From the NCBI GenBank assembly GCA_913051905.1, contig CAJXBY010000006.1, positions 1-32,945 on the forward strand: a stretch of 32,945 nucleotides of DNA. Reading direction: 5' to 3'. Below the pieces are notes generated by a model, which was not told the origin of the DNA, did not search any database, and worked only from the letters and a program-made list of their open reading frames with translations. This DNA is from an uncultured Gammaproteobacteria bacterium. GTDB taxonomy: Bacteria; Pseudomonadota; Gammaproteobacteria; Arenicellales; UBA868. Shown here in pieces: positions 1 to 8,407 of the stretch. Both the position numbers and the translations under genes were made by a program. The first letter of the stretch is position 1. Each line of letters opens with the position of its first letter.

Positions 1-281
1 ACGGTATGGGTCGACTCCCAGCCATGTGATTCATGTGTGGGGTTGTATACCTTGATGAGGGATGAATCGGCTGCTCTTTGCCGGCCCAGATCCCAGTGGG
101 CGATGGCAGCGCCGTAGAGATCTGCCAGATCCGACTCGGCCAGGACCTCTGAGGGAACCCGGTGGTAGTACTGGTTCAGAAAGGCCTGGGCCAATTCTGC
201 TTGACGTAGGGGCAACGACGCCTGAGCCTGACTACAGAGTTCGGCCACTATGGACGTGAGCTGTCGTACTGGAATCGTCAT
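1..281 (-). CDS. gdhB: NAD-dependent glutamate dehydrogenase, large type (5' end only)
   Basis: The first 93 codons of a minus-strand gene that runs off the window at base 1. Translation from the ATG at 281 gives a helical N-terminus and then the stretch FLNQYYHRVPSEVLAE, followed by DLYGAAIAHW and VYNPTHESHGWESTHTV. This is the pattern of the N-terminal domain of the very large (about 1,600-residue) bacterial NAD-glutamate dehydrogenases, which deaminate glutamate to 2-oxoglutarate. Only the regulatory N-terminal part is in view, so the catalytic domain cannot be checked. No other in-frame start lies just upstream and no clear ribosome-binding site is visible. It is divergent from acetoacetyl-CoA synthetase. 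The family call rests on recognised motifs from a short fragment, but they are distinctive. Confidence 0.85.
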   Translation of the reverse strand, partial: MTIPVRQLTSIVAELCSQAQASLPLRQAELAQAFLNQYYHRVPSEVLAESDLADLYGAAIAHWDLGRQRAADSSLIKVYNPTHESHGWESTHT

Positions 282-293
282 GCGAGCTATGGG

Positions 294-307
294 CCCGGGA
301 TCCCGGG
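294..307. promoter_or_regulatory. Perfect 14-bp palindrome in divergent promoter region
   Basis: CCCGGGATCCCGGG reads identically on both strands. It lies 12 bp upstream of the glutamate dehydrogenase start in the space shared with acetoacetyl-CoA synthetase. It could be an operator for a dimeric regulator or a very stable hairpin. No regulator family is recognised from the sequence. Confidence 0.35.
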
Positions 308-326
308 TTGGGGTGGGGTATTTGGG
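305..326 (+). other. Putative G-quadruplex motif
   Basis: Four runs of three or four G (305-307, 310-313, 315-318, 324-326) are separated by loops of 2, 1 and 5 bases. This meets the usual G3+N1-7 definition of an intramolecular quadruplex on the + strand. It overlaps the end of the 14-bp palindrome and lies in the divergent promoter region. Formation is inferred from the pattern only. Confidence 0.4.
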
Positions 327-488
327 TGATGCTGTGCGACCCCATGCTGCCGGTGTGTGCAATTTAACATGCCTCGTGCGCTGATCCCCGGCGAATCGGG
401 TAGCTTGCTAGAATTATCGCCCCCTGGACCGGACCTTTCCGCGTATTGAGTCTCCTGGGACCCCGGGAATATCGAGGAGCGAACTGAC

Positions 489-2438
489 GTGTCAGAGCCA
501 CTGTGGAAACCCACCGCTGAAAAAATCGCCGGGGCTGGAATTACAGCATTTACTCTTCAAGCGGAGTCCGTGACGGGCCGGAGCTTTTCTGATTACCAAT
601 CTCTACATGCCTGGTCGGTCTCCGAACCTGAAACCTTCTGGTCGATCCTGTGGGACTTCTGCGATCTCCCTGAACGCATGGTCGGTCAGCCAGTCGTCGA
701 AATGCGGGACGAGATGCCCGGAGCCCGTTGGTTTCCCCATGCTCGGCTCAACTTTGCCAAGCAGTTGCTGCAGCGACGGGATGATTCCCCCGCGATGGTG
801 TTCCGGGCGGAGGACAAAGTTCACCGCATCGTCAGTTACGCACATATGTACCAGCAGGTTGCCTCCCTCGCCGCCGCCCTGCGGGAGGCCGGCGTCGGGC
901 CGGGTGACCGGGTGGCCGCCTTCATGCCGAATATGCCGGAGACAGTCACAGCAATGTTAGCGGCGGCCTCCATTGGGGCCATTTGGTCCTCGTGTTCTCC
1001 GGATTTCGGAGTTCGGGGAGTGCTGGACCGCTTCGGCCAGATCGAACCCAAAGTTCTATTCAGTGCGGATGGCTACTACTACAACGGCAAAGCCAATGAT
1101 TCTCTGGAAAAACTTACCGGTATCCGCAAAGGGCTGCCCTCGCTGAAAAAAGTGGTGGTCGTGCCTCTGCTGAATACTGACCTGGATCTTCGCGGAATTC
1201 CGGATGCCGTAAGGCTGGACGATTTTCAGTCGAGGGCCGGTGAAATCGAGTTTCCCGAACTACCCTTTAATCACCCGCTGTACATCATGTATTCCTCAGG
1301 CACCACGGGCGTACCGAAGGCCATCGTTCACGGTGCCGGTGGGACCTTGCTGCAGCACTTAAAGGAGCACCGATTACACACCGATGTGCGTCCGGGAGAC
1401 AGGCTTTTTTATTTCACCACCTGCGGTTGGATGATGTGGAACTGGTTGGTGTCCGGACTGGCGAGCGGTGCGACATTGCTGCTCTACGACGGTTCACCGT
1501 TTTATCCTGATGGCAATGTATTGTTTGACTTTGCATCCGAGGAGAAAATCGATATTTTCGGCACTTCCGCCAAATTTATCGATGCTGCGAGCAAGGCGGG
1601 CGTCCAACCGCGCCGCACGCATGACCTGGCGAACCTGCGAAGCATACTTTCGACCGGCTCCCCATTGATGCCCGAAGGGTTCGACTATGTCTACCGCTCG
1701 ATCAAGGAAGATGTCTGCCTGTCTTCAATCTCCGGTGGTACCGACATTGTTTCGTGTTTTGCATTGGGTAACCCGACGTTGCCGGTCTGGCGGGGTGAAT
1801 TGCAGTGCAAAGGCCTGGGCATGAAGGTGGAGGTGCGGGGCGATGACGGAGCGCTGCTCGGACCCGGAGAGAAGGGAGAACTGACCTGCAGCAACTCCTT
1901 TCCTTGTATGCCGATCGGGTTCTGGGACGATCCCGACGACTCAAAATACCGAAAAGCCTATTTCAATAAGTTTCCCCAGGTCTGGTGTCATGGGGACTAT
2001 GTCGCCGAGACAGAGCATGGTGGAATGGTCATTTATGGCCGCTCTGATGCGGTGTTGAACCCTGGCGGAGTGCGAATCGGTACCGCGGAAATTTACCGAC
2101 AGGCCGAGCAGATCGACGAGGTGGTCGAGAGCCTGGTAGTCGGCCAGCAGTGGCAGGGGGACGTTCGAGTCGTACTGTTCGTCCGGCTACGCGAAGGTGT
2201 CTCTATGGATGAGCAGCTGGACCGGCGGATTCGCAACAGAATCCGCGAAAACACAACACCGCGTCACGTTCCGGCCAGGATCGTGCAGGTCTCAGACATC
2301 CCGCGGACCAAGAGCGGAAAGATCGTCGAACTTGCCGTTACAAAAGTGGTTCACGGTGAGGAAGTGAAGAACCGTGAAGCACTGGCTAATCCCGAAGCAC
2401 TCGATCTGTTCGCTGATCTGCCCGAGCTGAAGGTTTAA
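489..2438 (+). CDS. aacS: Acetoacetyl-CoA synthetase
   Basis: A 649-residue ATP-dependent ligase that activates acetoacetate to acetoacetyl-CoA in the cytoplasm, feeding ketone bodies or PHB breakdown products into the acetyl-CoA pool. The adenylate-forming signature [18 protein letters not shown] lies at about residues 267-284. [10 protein letters not shown] and GGTDIVSCF follow, then [16 protein letters not shown] of the hinge region. Near the C-terminus, [11 protein letters not shown] carries the catalytic Lys region. The tail ([24 protein letters not shown]) is characteristic of acetoacetyl-CoA rather than acetyl-CoA synthetases, and the length matches that family (about 650). The GTG start has GAGGAG (474-479) nine bases upstream. 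Acetyl-CoA synthetase is the main alternative but is less likely. Confidence 0.93.
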   Translation: MSEPLWKPTAEKIAGAGITAFTLQAESVTGRSFSDYQSLHAWSVSEPETFWSILWDFCDLPERMVGQPVVEMRDEMPGARWFPHARLNFAKQLLQRRDDSPAMVFRAEDKVHRIVSYAHMYQQVASLAAALREAGVGPGDRVAAFMPNMPETVTAMLAAASIGAIWSSCSPDFGVRGVLDRFGQIEPKVLFSADGYYYNGKANDSLEKLTGIRKGLPSLKKVVVVPLLNTDLDLRGIPDAVRLDDFQSRAGEIEFPELPFNHPLYIMYSSGTTGVPKAIVHGAGGTLLQHLKEHRLHTDVRPGDRLFYFTTCGWMMWNWLVSGLASGATLLLYDGSPFYPDGNVLFDFASEEKIDIFGTSAKFIDAASKAGVQPRRTHDLANLRSILSTGSPLMPEGFDYVYRSIKEDVCLSSISGGTDIVSCFALGNPTLPVWRGELQCKGLGMKVEVRGDDGALLGPGEKGELTCSNSFPCMPIGFWDDPDDSKYRKAYFNKFPQVWCHGDYVAETEHGGMVIYGRSDAVLNPGGVRIGTAEIYRQAEQIDEVVESLVVGQQWQGDVRVVLFVRLREGVSMDEQLDRRIRNRIRENTTPRHVPARIVQVSDIPRTKSGKIVELAVTKVVHGEEVKNREALANPEALDLFADLPELKV

Positions 2439-2457
2439 GGGCCTGCCGGCAGCCGCC

Positions 2458-3264
2458 CTACAGACCGAGGCGGGGAAGTGCTGTTCTGGTGTATCCGCTG
2501 GGAAGTTTGAGCTGCAGCACTACTTCGACCTGGTCTACAGCCTGTACCCGGACTGACAGATTTCGTTTAGGGTCAGTGAATATTACCGGCAGAGCCTCGA
2601 CACTGTGGGTTTCTACTGATGGGATTGATACACCGAGTTTGTCGAGTAACGGACCGGCTGTCCGCCTGAGGGACTGAGTAAAGACCAGGAGCTGTCTCAG
2701 GGCGGCGTAATCTGATGCTGGCAGACGAATAGCATGCTGGCCGGCAAGACAGAGTTCGGCGGTGGGTGATTGGCCCTGCCGGATTCTGGCCCATTCACAG
2801 TTGATGCCGGCCTGGACCGCGTGTTGACCGGTCATCACGATTGTGCCGGGAACGGTCGGTGGTTTGGCCAGGTCGGCCAGGCCCAGGCTGTCGAGCATTT
2901 CTATTACCCGGGCACGTTTTTCAGCTGTCAAGCCTTCCAACTGTGCCTGCAACTGATCCGTCAGGCTGCCGATCTGTCCGGCGATCTGCTGAAGCTCCGC
3001 CTGACCCAGCTGGACGTATTCTCTGCGACTGTGGTTAATCAGTACGAGCTGTTGCTGACGGGCAAGAAATAGAAACTCCCGGCCGGGATGGGTCAGATCG
3101 TTCAACCGGATTCGATGGTTACTAATAACCACCAGTAGCCTAGAGGTCTTTCCATTGTCATCTGCACTGAGATAGATCCGGGTCATCGCAGCCGCAGGCA
3201 TGGAAATAAGAATGCCCAATAGCACTGCGGTGGCCACAAGATAATTTTTTCTAAATGAAACCAT
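2458..3264 (-). CDS. Exported protein of unknown function
   Basis: A 268-residue protein begun at the ATG at 3264. This start places a positively charged, hydrophobic signal peptide (MVSFRKNYLVATAVLLGIL, cleavage probably near residue 26 after AAA) exactly at the N-terminus. The open frame extends upstream to 3369, but that extension would bury the signal peptide. The mature part begins with beta-strand-like segments (RIYLSADDNGKTSRLLVV, then FLFLARQQQLVLINH and EYVQLG). A Gln-rich helical segment follows (about residues 88-125), then a second beta-rich half with two Cys. The first part loosely resembles DUF4412-type periplasmic proteins, but this is weak. It converges on acetoacetyl-CoA synthetase, 19 bp from its stop. 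I do not recognise a function. Confidence 0.75.
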   Translation of the reverse strand: MVSFRKNYLVATAVLLGILISMPAAAMTRIYLSADDNGKTSRLLVVISNHRIRLNDLTHPGREFLFLARQQQLVLINHSRREYVQLGQAELQQIAGQIGSLTDQLQAQLEGLTAEKRARVIEMLDSLGLADLAKPPTVPGTIVMTGQHAVQAGINCEWARIRQGQSPTAELCLAGQHAIRLPASDYAALRQLLVFTQSLRRTAGPLLDKLGVSIPSVETHSVEALPVIFTDPKRNLSVRVQAVDQVEVVLQLKLPSGYTRTALPRLGL

Positions 3265-3520
3265 CGGGTTACCGGAATCCCTAGATGGAATGATCTGGAT
3301 ACTACGGGTACCGGATCCTAAATCCAAGTTCCTCCGAGTGAACCAGGCGCAGCTCAGGTGCGAGGACACCGTAGTTCAGAGTACTTCAGACACAGGATTC
3401 AGGAGGTGACGGGCAGAGTGCTTGAAGGCGATACGAGGGACGGCAGCTGTATTCTTACCGCTATACTGCACTTTTTGATTGCGGTGTTTTGTATTTCGTG
3501 CAGGACGCACCAGAAACAGA

Positions 3521-4300
3521 ATGTTGAATTATCCGCAGATTGATCCGGTTGCTTTTTCAGTCGGTCCATTGACCGTCTACTGGTACGGATTGATGTACCT
3601 GGCCGGTTTCTTGCTCGGCGGCCTGTTGGGTTTGGTGCGGGCAGGCAGACCCGACTCAGGCTGGACAGCACAGCAGGTCTGGGATCTTGTATTTTACGTT
3701 GCGCTGGGCGTGGTCCTTGGTGGCAGGCTCGGTTACGCACTGTTCTACAACGCAGCCCATTATGTGCAGAATCCGGTATCGATGCTTTTCATTTGGAAAG
3801 GCGGCATGTCCTTTCATGGTGGGTTGCTCGGTGTGTGTGTTGCGGTGTTTGTCTACGCATGGCGTCACCAGCGGACGTTTCTGTCGGTTGCCGATTTTCT
3901 CGCGCCGCTGTGTGCACTGGGGCTCGGCGCAGGGCGACTGGGCAATTTCATCAACCAGGAACTGTGGGGGCGGGTAAGTGAGGTCCCCTGGGCAATGGTA
4001 TTTCCAGCCGTAGGCCCGCCCGCCCGTCACCCCTCCCAGCTCTACGAGGCGTGTCTGGAAGGTCTCGTCCTATTCGCCATAGTCTGGCTCTACTCTTCCA
4101 GGGTGCGCTCACTCGGCAGGGTTTCAGGTCTGTTTCTCGCCGGATATGCGATATTCCGCTTTTTGGTCGAGTTTTTTCGCGAACCGGACGCCCATCTGGG
4201 ATTCCTTGTTGATTGGTTCTCTATGGGTCAGTTGCTGTGTGTGCCCATGCTGGTGTTCGGCCTGTGGCTGTTGTACCGTCGGAGGCCCGATTCTGTCTGA
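3521..4300 (+). CDS. lgt: Prolipoprotein diacylglyceryl transferase Lgt
   Basis: A 259-residue polytopic inner-membrane enzyme that moves the diacylglyceryl group of phosphatidylglycerol onto the lipobox Cys of prolipoproteins, the first step of lipoprotein maturation. The family signature GRLGNFINQELWGR (about residues 138-151) is intact, with the essential Arg at 139. The conserved SFHGG His is residue 99, equivalent to E. coli H103. Seven hydrophobic segments can be seen. The start is the ATG at 3521 (MLNYPQIDPVAF). The open frame reaches 3479, but the extra 14 residues are not family-like. No strong ribosome-binding site is visible. thyA, its frequent neighbour in Proteobacteria, does not follow. 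Confidence 0.95.
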   Translation: MLNYPQIDPVAFSVGPLTVYWYGLMYLAGFLLGGLLGLVRAGRPDSGWTAQQVWDLVFYVALGVVLGGRLGYALFYNAAHYVQNPVSMLFIWKGGMSFHGGLLGVCVAVFVYAWRHQRTFLSVADFLAPLCALGLGAGRLGNFINQELWGRVSEVPWAMVFPAVGPPARHPSQLYEACLEGLVLFAIVWLYSSRVRSLGRVSGLFLAGYAIFRFLVEFFREPDAHLGFLVDWFSMGQLLCVPMLVFGLWLLYRRRPDSV

Positions 4301-4528
4301 CAGACTGCCCACGGGTTGCCGGACGGGTAAAAATAAACACCTTTTATCGAAGCGACTCAAAATACTGATTAGTGTCGAGATCGAGAACGCATTAAAGTTC
4401 CACCGTTGGTTTCACTCCGGACCGGTACGCAGGGTGCCATCTGCAGCCTGGCTAACGGCGATTGCGACCTTAGTTTTTAAAGGCACGGATTTTGATCCAG
4501 GTGCTGATGTTCTCAAGGAGAGAAGGAA

Positions 4529-4657
4529 ATGTTGGCCCGTGTACATAATGATCAGTGTCATCCCTGTCACCGCAAGGTCAGAATACCCAGCCTGGGGATA
4601 TTCCGCATGATTTTCAGCCGCCGTCTCTACAGTTGTCGTATTCGGAACCAGAGGTAA
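4529..4657 (+). CDS. Candidate small Cys/His-rich basic ORF upstream of aprM
   Basis: A 42-codon open frame starting at ATG 4529, preceded by a purine-rich AGGAGAGAAGG ribosome-binding stretch (4518-4526) and ending with TAA four bases before the aprM ATG. The predicted peptide has the motif CHPCH at residues 10-14, a third Cys at 36, and ten Arg, mostly in the C-terminal half. The aprM ribosome-binding site (GAGG, 4651-4654) lies inside its last codons, so translation could be coupled. It might be a leader peptide, a small metal-binding protein, or chance. No family is recognised. The remaining upstream gap (4301-4528) shows no other gene. Confidence 0.4.
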   Translation: MLARVHNDQCHPCHRKVRIPSLGIFRMIFSRRLYSCRIRNQR

Positions 4658-4661
4658 TGTC

Positions 4662-5447
4662 ATGTTAACTGTCAATCCGTTTGCCGAACTTTCGGTGTCT
4701 ATACCACCTGCCTTCATGCAGACTTACATCGTCATCGTGGTGCTCCTGGTCGCCGGCGGCACACTCTTCGACATGATTCACAAAAAAAGTGCAAAGTACT
4801 TTTTCAGTGACTGGAACAAAGCGAAGAGCAGCAGCACACGACAGGTCAGCAGTGGAGAGATGGTGTCACTGGCGGTGCAGACGGCGGTTGTAGACGGTTT
4901 GATGTCGGGTGAGTTCTGTAATGCACGGCGTAGAACTGCCCACCTGCTGACTATGTATGGTTTCCTGGCTTACGTAATCAGTACCGCCGTCATGGTATTC
5001 GGCTATTCCACGCCGTCGACTCTGTCACCGGCCATATGGCCATTACTGTGGCACATTGGCGGCTTGCTGGTCTGTATCGGGGGTTACTGGTTCTGGTTCT
5101 TCATTCGGGTCGATGTCGCGGCCGAAGGCAATTCACCGTTCCGGATGGTGCGTGCTGACCTTTTCATCGTTTCGCTTGTGCTCAGTGTGACACTGGGTCT
5201 GATCTGGTCGTTTGTACAGGCGATGGGCGGTTCATGGGCAGCCCTGTTGTTTGGTTTGTACCTGGTAGCTACAACGGTGCTCTTCGGATCTGTTCCGTGG
5301 TCAAAGTTCTCACACATGTTCTACAAACCTGCAGCGGCTCTCCAGAAAAGGGTCGCGGAAGCAGACGGTTCCAGGAGCAATCTGCCGGCACCTGCAGACA
5401 AACCCGAAGTATTCGGCAGGACCAGCCGGACAGTGCAGCATTATTAA
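4662..5447 (+). CDS. aprM: APS reductase membrane anchor AprM
   Basis: A 261-residue membrane protein directly upstream of aprBA. Five hydrophobic helices lie at about residues 18-38, 93-113, 124-148, 166-187 and 190-210. His94 and His131 sit at helix edges, and WSKFSHMFYKP (His218) follows the last helix. This layout resembles the heme-b membrane subunits of the NarI/QmoC type. AprM is known from sulfur oxidisers that lack QmoABC beside aprBA, and it is thought to pass electrons from the soluble AprAB dimer to the quinone pool. The start ATG 4662 has GAGG at 4651-4654. The last 35 residues are hydrophilic and Pro-rich. Heme binding is inferred from the His positions, not proven. Confidence 0.85.
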   Translation: MLTVNPFAELSVSIPPAFMQTYIVIVVLLVAGGTLFDMIHKKSAKYFFSDWNKAKSSSTRQVSSGEMVSLAVQTAVVDGLMSGEFCNARRRTAHLLTMYGFLAYVISTAVMVFGYSTPSTLSPAIWPLLWHIGGLLVCIGGYWFWFFIRVDVAAEGNSPFRMVRADLFIVSLVLSVTLGLIWSFVQAMGGSWAALLFGLYLVATTVLFGSVPWSKFSHMFYKPAAALQKRVAEADGSRSNLPAPADKPEVFGRTSRTVQHY

Positions 5448-5491
5448 TCACTCTATCGCCGGACGCTTTCTACAGGAGATTACGAAACATC

Positions 5492-5956
5492 ATGCCGACA
5501 TTTGTTTATATGACCCGCTGCGACGGCTGTGGACACTGTGTGGACATCTGTCCATCCGACATCATGCACATCGATCAGACCTACCGTCGTGCCTACAACA
5601 TCGAACCCAATATGTGCTGGGAATGCTACTCCTGCGTGAAGGCCTGTCCGCAAAACGCGATTGATGCTCGCGGATACGCTGACTTTGCACCGCTTGGTCA
5701 TAGTGTCCGGGTGCTGCGGGAAGAAGCGAAGGCCACGATTTCGTGGAAGATCAGGTTTCGAGACGGCCGAGAAAAGAATTTTGTCTCGCCAATCCGCACC
5801 ACCGAGTGGGACTCCATTCCGTCACCGGCCGAGCTCGAGCCACCGAGTGCAGAAGCCATGCAGTCCCAGGAGCTCGCGCACGAGCCCGATGCACTCAACG
5901 TTCCAGGTGGACTGCCCACGCTGAGGCCCGAGCAACTCAAGCAGGGGGTGGTGTGA
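5492..5956 (+). CDS. aprB: Adenylylsulfate reductase beta subunit AprB
   Basis: A 154-residue iron-sulfur protein that carries electrons between the AprA flavin and the membrane partner. Two ferredoxin-type [4Fe-4S] motifs are complete: Cys 10, 13, 16 and 20 (CDGCGHCVDICP) and Cys 42, 45, 48 and 52 (CWECYSCVKACP). The Trp at 43 sits where archaeal and Desulfovibrio AprB have the tryptophan thought to relay electrons to FAD. The C-terminal half (from about residue 70) is the tail that wraps around AprA. The ATG at 5492 follows AGGAGA (5474-5479). Its TGA overlaps the aprA ATG by one base (TGATG), which suggests translational coupling. Confidence 0.95.
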   Translation: MPTFVYMTRCDGCGHCVDICPSDIMHIDQTYRRAYNIEPNMCWECYSCVKACPQNAIDARGYADFAPLGHSVRVLREEAKATISWKIRFRDGREKNFVSPIRTTEWDSIPSPAELEPPSAEAMQSQELAHEPDALNVPGGLPTLRPEQLKQGVV

Positions 5957-7800
5957 TGGGCCTGTTTGGTGGTCGCAAAACCATTGTCGTGGATTCGGAT
6001 GTACTCGTGGTGGGGGGCGGGATGGCCGGCTGCGGGGCGACCTACGAGTCCAGATACTGGGGCAGGGATCTCAAGATAGTCTGTGTAGAAAAGGCGAATA
6101 TCGAACGCAGCGGTGCAGTCGCCCAGGGCTTGTATGCAATCAACTGCTACATGGGCATGCAGTGGGAGGAAAACCAGCCGGAGGATCACGTCCGCTATGC
6201 CCGCAACGATCTCATGGGGCTGGTGCGCGAAGATCTGGGTTACGACATAGCCCGCCACGTCGACGCCTCGGTACACAAGTTCGAGGAATGGGGTCTTCCG
6301 ATCATGAAGGACCCGGAAACCGGGCGCTATCTGCGGGAAGGCAAATGGCAGATCATGATTCACGGCGAAAGTTACAAACCCATTGTTGCAGAGGCCGCAC
6401 GTAAAGCCGCGTCTGAAGTCTACAACCGCATTATGGTGACCCACCTGCTGATGGACGAGACGAAGCCCGATCGTGTCGCTGGTGCTGTAGGGTTCAACGT
6501 TCGAACAGGAGATTTCTACGTTTTTCGTGCCAAGGCGGTCATCGTATGTGCCGGTGGTGCATCTCATATCTATAAGCCCCGCGCCGTGGGGGAAGGCATG
6601 GGACGCACGTGGTACGCACCATGGAGCAGTGCTTCAGCCTACGCTCTGCCGATTCTGGCCGGTGCCAAGATGACCCAGATGGAAAACCGGATCGTGCTGA
6701 CCCGCTTCAAGGACGGTTATGGTCCGGTCGGTGCTTACTTTCTGCACCTCAAGACCTACACCCAGAACGCCTATGGTGAGGAGTACGAATCCAAATGGTA
6801 TGACCAGACAAAGGAACTGGTCGGGGATTACATTGACCGGCAGCCGGTACCGACTTGTCTGCGTAACCACGCGTTTCTCGAGGAGGTCAAAGCAGGCCGC
6901 GGACCGATCCACATGGTCACCAAGGAGGCCTTTCAAGACCCGCACAAGGAACAGGTCGGTTGGGAAAATTTTCTGGGTATGACGGTTGGCCAGGCGGTAG
7001 TCTGGGCCTCTCAGAATATCGATCCCAAGCACGTGAATCCCGAACTGACCACCTCCGAGCCTTATGTCATGGGTTCCCACGCGACCTGCTCGGGGGCCTG
7101 GGCGAGTGGTCCTGCCGACTATGCACCGGCCGATTACCAGTGGGGGTACAACCGGATGATGACCGTCGAAGGACTGTTCGGGGCCGGCGACACCATCGGT
7201 GGCACAGCCCATAAGTTCTCGTCAGGATCGTTTACGGAAGGCCGAATCGCGGCGAAAGCAGCGGTCAACTATGTGAACGACATGAAAAACGAGCAATTCA
7301 AAGTCAGCGAAAAACAGTACGAAGACCTGAAGAAAACAGTCTTCCAGCCCCTGGAGAATTATCAAATTGGTCGCAACGAGATTGTCGCGGGAACCGTTTC
7401 ACCAAGCTATATACTCCCGCTCAGTGGCCTCCAGCGCCTAGAGAAGATCATGGATGAATACGTTGGTGGAATCAGTGCCAACTACATGACCAACGAGCCG
7501 CTGCTGACCCGTGGGCTTGAGCTTTTGGGCATGCTGAAGGAGGACCTCGCGTATCTCGGGGCTGAAGATCTACACCAGTTGATGCGGGCCTGGGAACTCC
7601 AGCATCGGTTGCTGGCCTCTGAGTCCGTCACCCGCCACACCATGTTCCGGACCGAAACGCGCTGGCCGGGGTATTATTACCGTGGAGACCATATGCAGCT
7701 TAATGATAACGACTGGCACTGCTTTACTTTGTCCCACTACGACAGAGAATCCGGTGATTGGACGATGGAAAAGGCCCCTGTGTATCATATCGTCGACTGA
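5956..7800 (+). CDS. aprA: Adenylylsulfate reductase alpha subunit AprA
   Basis: A 614-residue FAD-containing catalytic subunit. In sulfur oxidisers it runs in the direction sulfite plus AMP to APS with release of two electrons. The dinucleotide-binding motif VLVVGGGMAGCGATYE is at residues 16-31. NRIVLTRFKDGYGPVGA carries the conserved substrate-binding Arg region, CLRNHAFLEEVKAGRGPIHM follows, and GLFGAGDTIGGTAHKFSSGS closes the FAD domain. Length and motifs are those of a complete AprA. No sat, dsr, sox, soe or qmo genes are next to it, so the rest of the pathway must be elsewhere. It is the last gene of the packed aprMBA unit; a YfcE-like gene follows after 61 bp. Confidence 0.97.
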   Translation: MGLFGGRKTIVVDSDVLVVGGGMAGCGATYESRYWGRDLKIVCVEKANIERSGAVAQGLYAINCYMGMQWEENQPEDHVRYARNDLMGLVREDLGYDIARHVDASVHKFEEWGLPIMKDPETGRYLREGKWQIMIHGESYKPIVAEAARKAASEVYNRIMVTHLLMDETKPDRVAGAVGFNVRTGDFYVFRAKAVIVCAGGASHIYKPRAVGEGMGRTWYAPWSSASAYALPILAGAKMTQMENRIVLTRFKDGYGPVGAYFLHLKTYTQNAYGEEYESKWYDQTKELVGDYIDRQPVPTCLRNHAFLEEVKAGRGPIHMVTKEAFQDPHKEQVGWENFLGMTVGQAVVWASQNIDPKHVNPELTTSEPYVMGSHATCSGAWASGPADYAPADYQWGYNRMMTVEGLFGAGDTIGGTAHKFSSGSFTEGRIAAKAAVNYVNDMKNEQFKVSEKQYEDLKKTVFQPLENYQIGRNEIVAGTVSPSYILPLSGLQRLEKIMDEYVGGISANYMTNEPLLTRGLELLGMLKEDLAYLGAEDLHQLMRAWELQHRLLASESVTRHTMFRTETRWPGYYYRGDHMQLNDNDWHCFTLSHYDRESGDWTMEKAPVYHIVD

Positions 7801-7861
7801 ACAAGGCCGGTCATATCGTTTCGGGATCATTACTTTGCTGTGCCCCTACCACTCCCGCTGA

Positions 7862-8365
7862 ATGAAAGTCGTCGTTCTGTCTGACACGCACGGTTTTGTC
7901 GATCCCGATATCGCAGAGATGGCCCGCAAGGCTGATATCGTCGTGCATGCAGGGGACATCGGCCGGGCCGAAGTGTTGGACGGTCTCAAGCCGCGCTGTG
8001 GCCAACTGTTCGCGGTTGCCGGAAACAACGACACTGAGGCGAAATGGCCGCCCGGCGACTACGCTGTGCTAAAGGCTCTACCCGAGAGTATGGAACTGGA
8101 CCTGCCCGGCGGGATTCTGGCAGTCGAGCACGGTCACCGAATCTGGGATACGGCAAACTATCACGGAAGGCTTCGCTTGAAGTACCCCGGGGCCAGAGTG
8201 GTTGCTTATGGACACACTCATGTCCGGAAGGTCGATAAAGAAAGGCGACCCTGGGTGCTAAATCCCGGAGCTGCAGGTCGTGTCAGAACCAAGGGTGGGG
8301 CGTCCTGTCTGCTCCTGACCGTCAATGTAAACCGCTGGCGGGTGCGCACGTATCCGTGTACCTGA
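7862..8365 (+). CDS. YfcE/MJ0936-type metallophosphoesterase
   Basis: A 167-residue calcineurin-like phosphodiesterase. All metal-binding motifs are visible: DTHG (Asp8, His10), HAGDIG (Asp32), GNND (54-57), EHGH (His90) and GHTH (118-120), followed by LNPGA. The small single-domain form matches the YfcE/MJ0936 group, which hydrolyses phosphodiesters such as bis-p-nitrophenyl phosphate in vitro; the natural substrate is not known. The start ATG 7862 has no clear Shine-Dalgarno sequence. It stands 61 bp after aprA on the same strand, but nothing in the protein ties it to sulfur metabolism. Confidence 0.88.
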   Translation: MKVVVLSDTHGFVDPDIAEMARKADIVVHAGDIGRAEVLDGLKPRCGQLFAVAGNNDTEAKWPPGDYAVLKALPESMELDLPGGILAVEHGHRIWDTANYHGRLRLKYPGARVVAYGHTHVRKVDKERRPWVLNPGAAGRVRTKGGASCLLLTVNVNRWRVRTYPCT

Positions 8366-8407
8366 CAAGCAGGGTACCAGCGAGAATCCGTTGGCAGGGT
8401 ATGCGTT

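Noticed and set aside
62..259. A 65-codon + strand open frame at the window start
   Set aside because: It is antisense to the NAD-glutamate dehydrogenase fragment, whose minus-strand translation has recognisable family motifs.
3462..3467. TATACT upstream of lgt as a -10 promoter element
   Set aside because: No acceptable -35 hexamer lies at a normal distance, so it is not called.
4146..4610. A 154-codon + strand open frame overlapping the end of lgt
   Set aside because: It is out of frame with lgt and has no family features. The smaller ORF at 4529 has a far better ribosome-binding site.
5698..6567. A 289-codon minus-strand open frame across aprB and aprA
   Set aside because: It lies opposite two certain genes. 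Its translation has no recognisable domain, and such frames are common opposite GC-rich genes.
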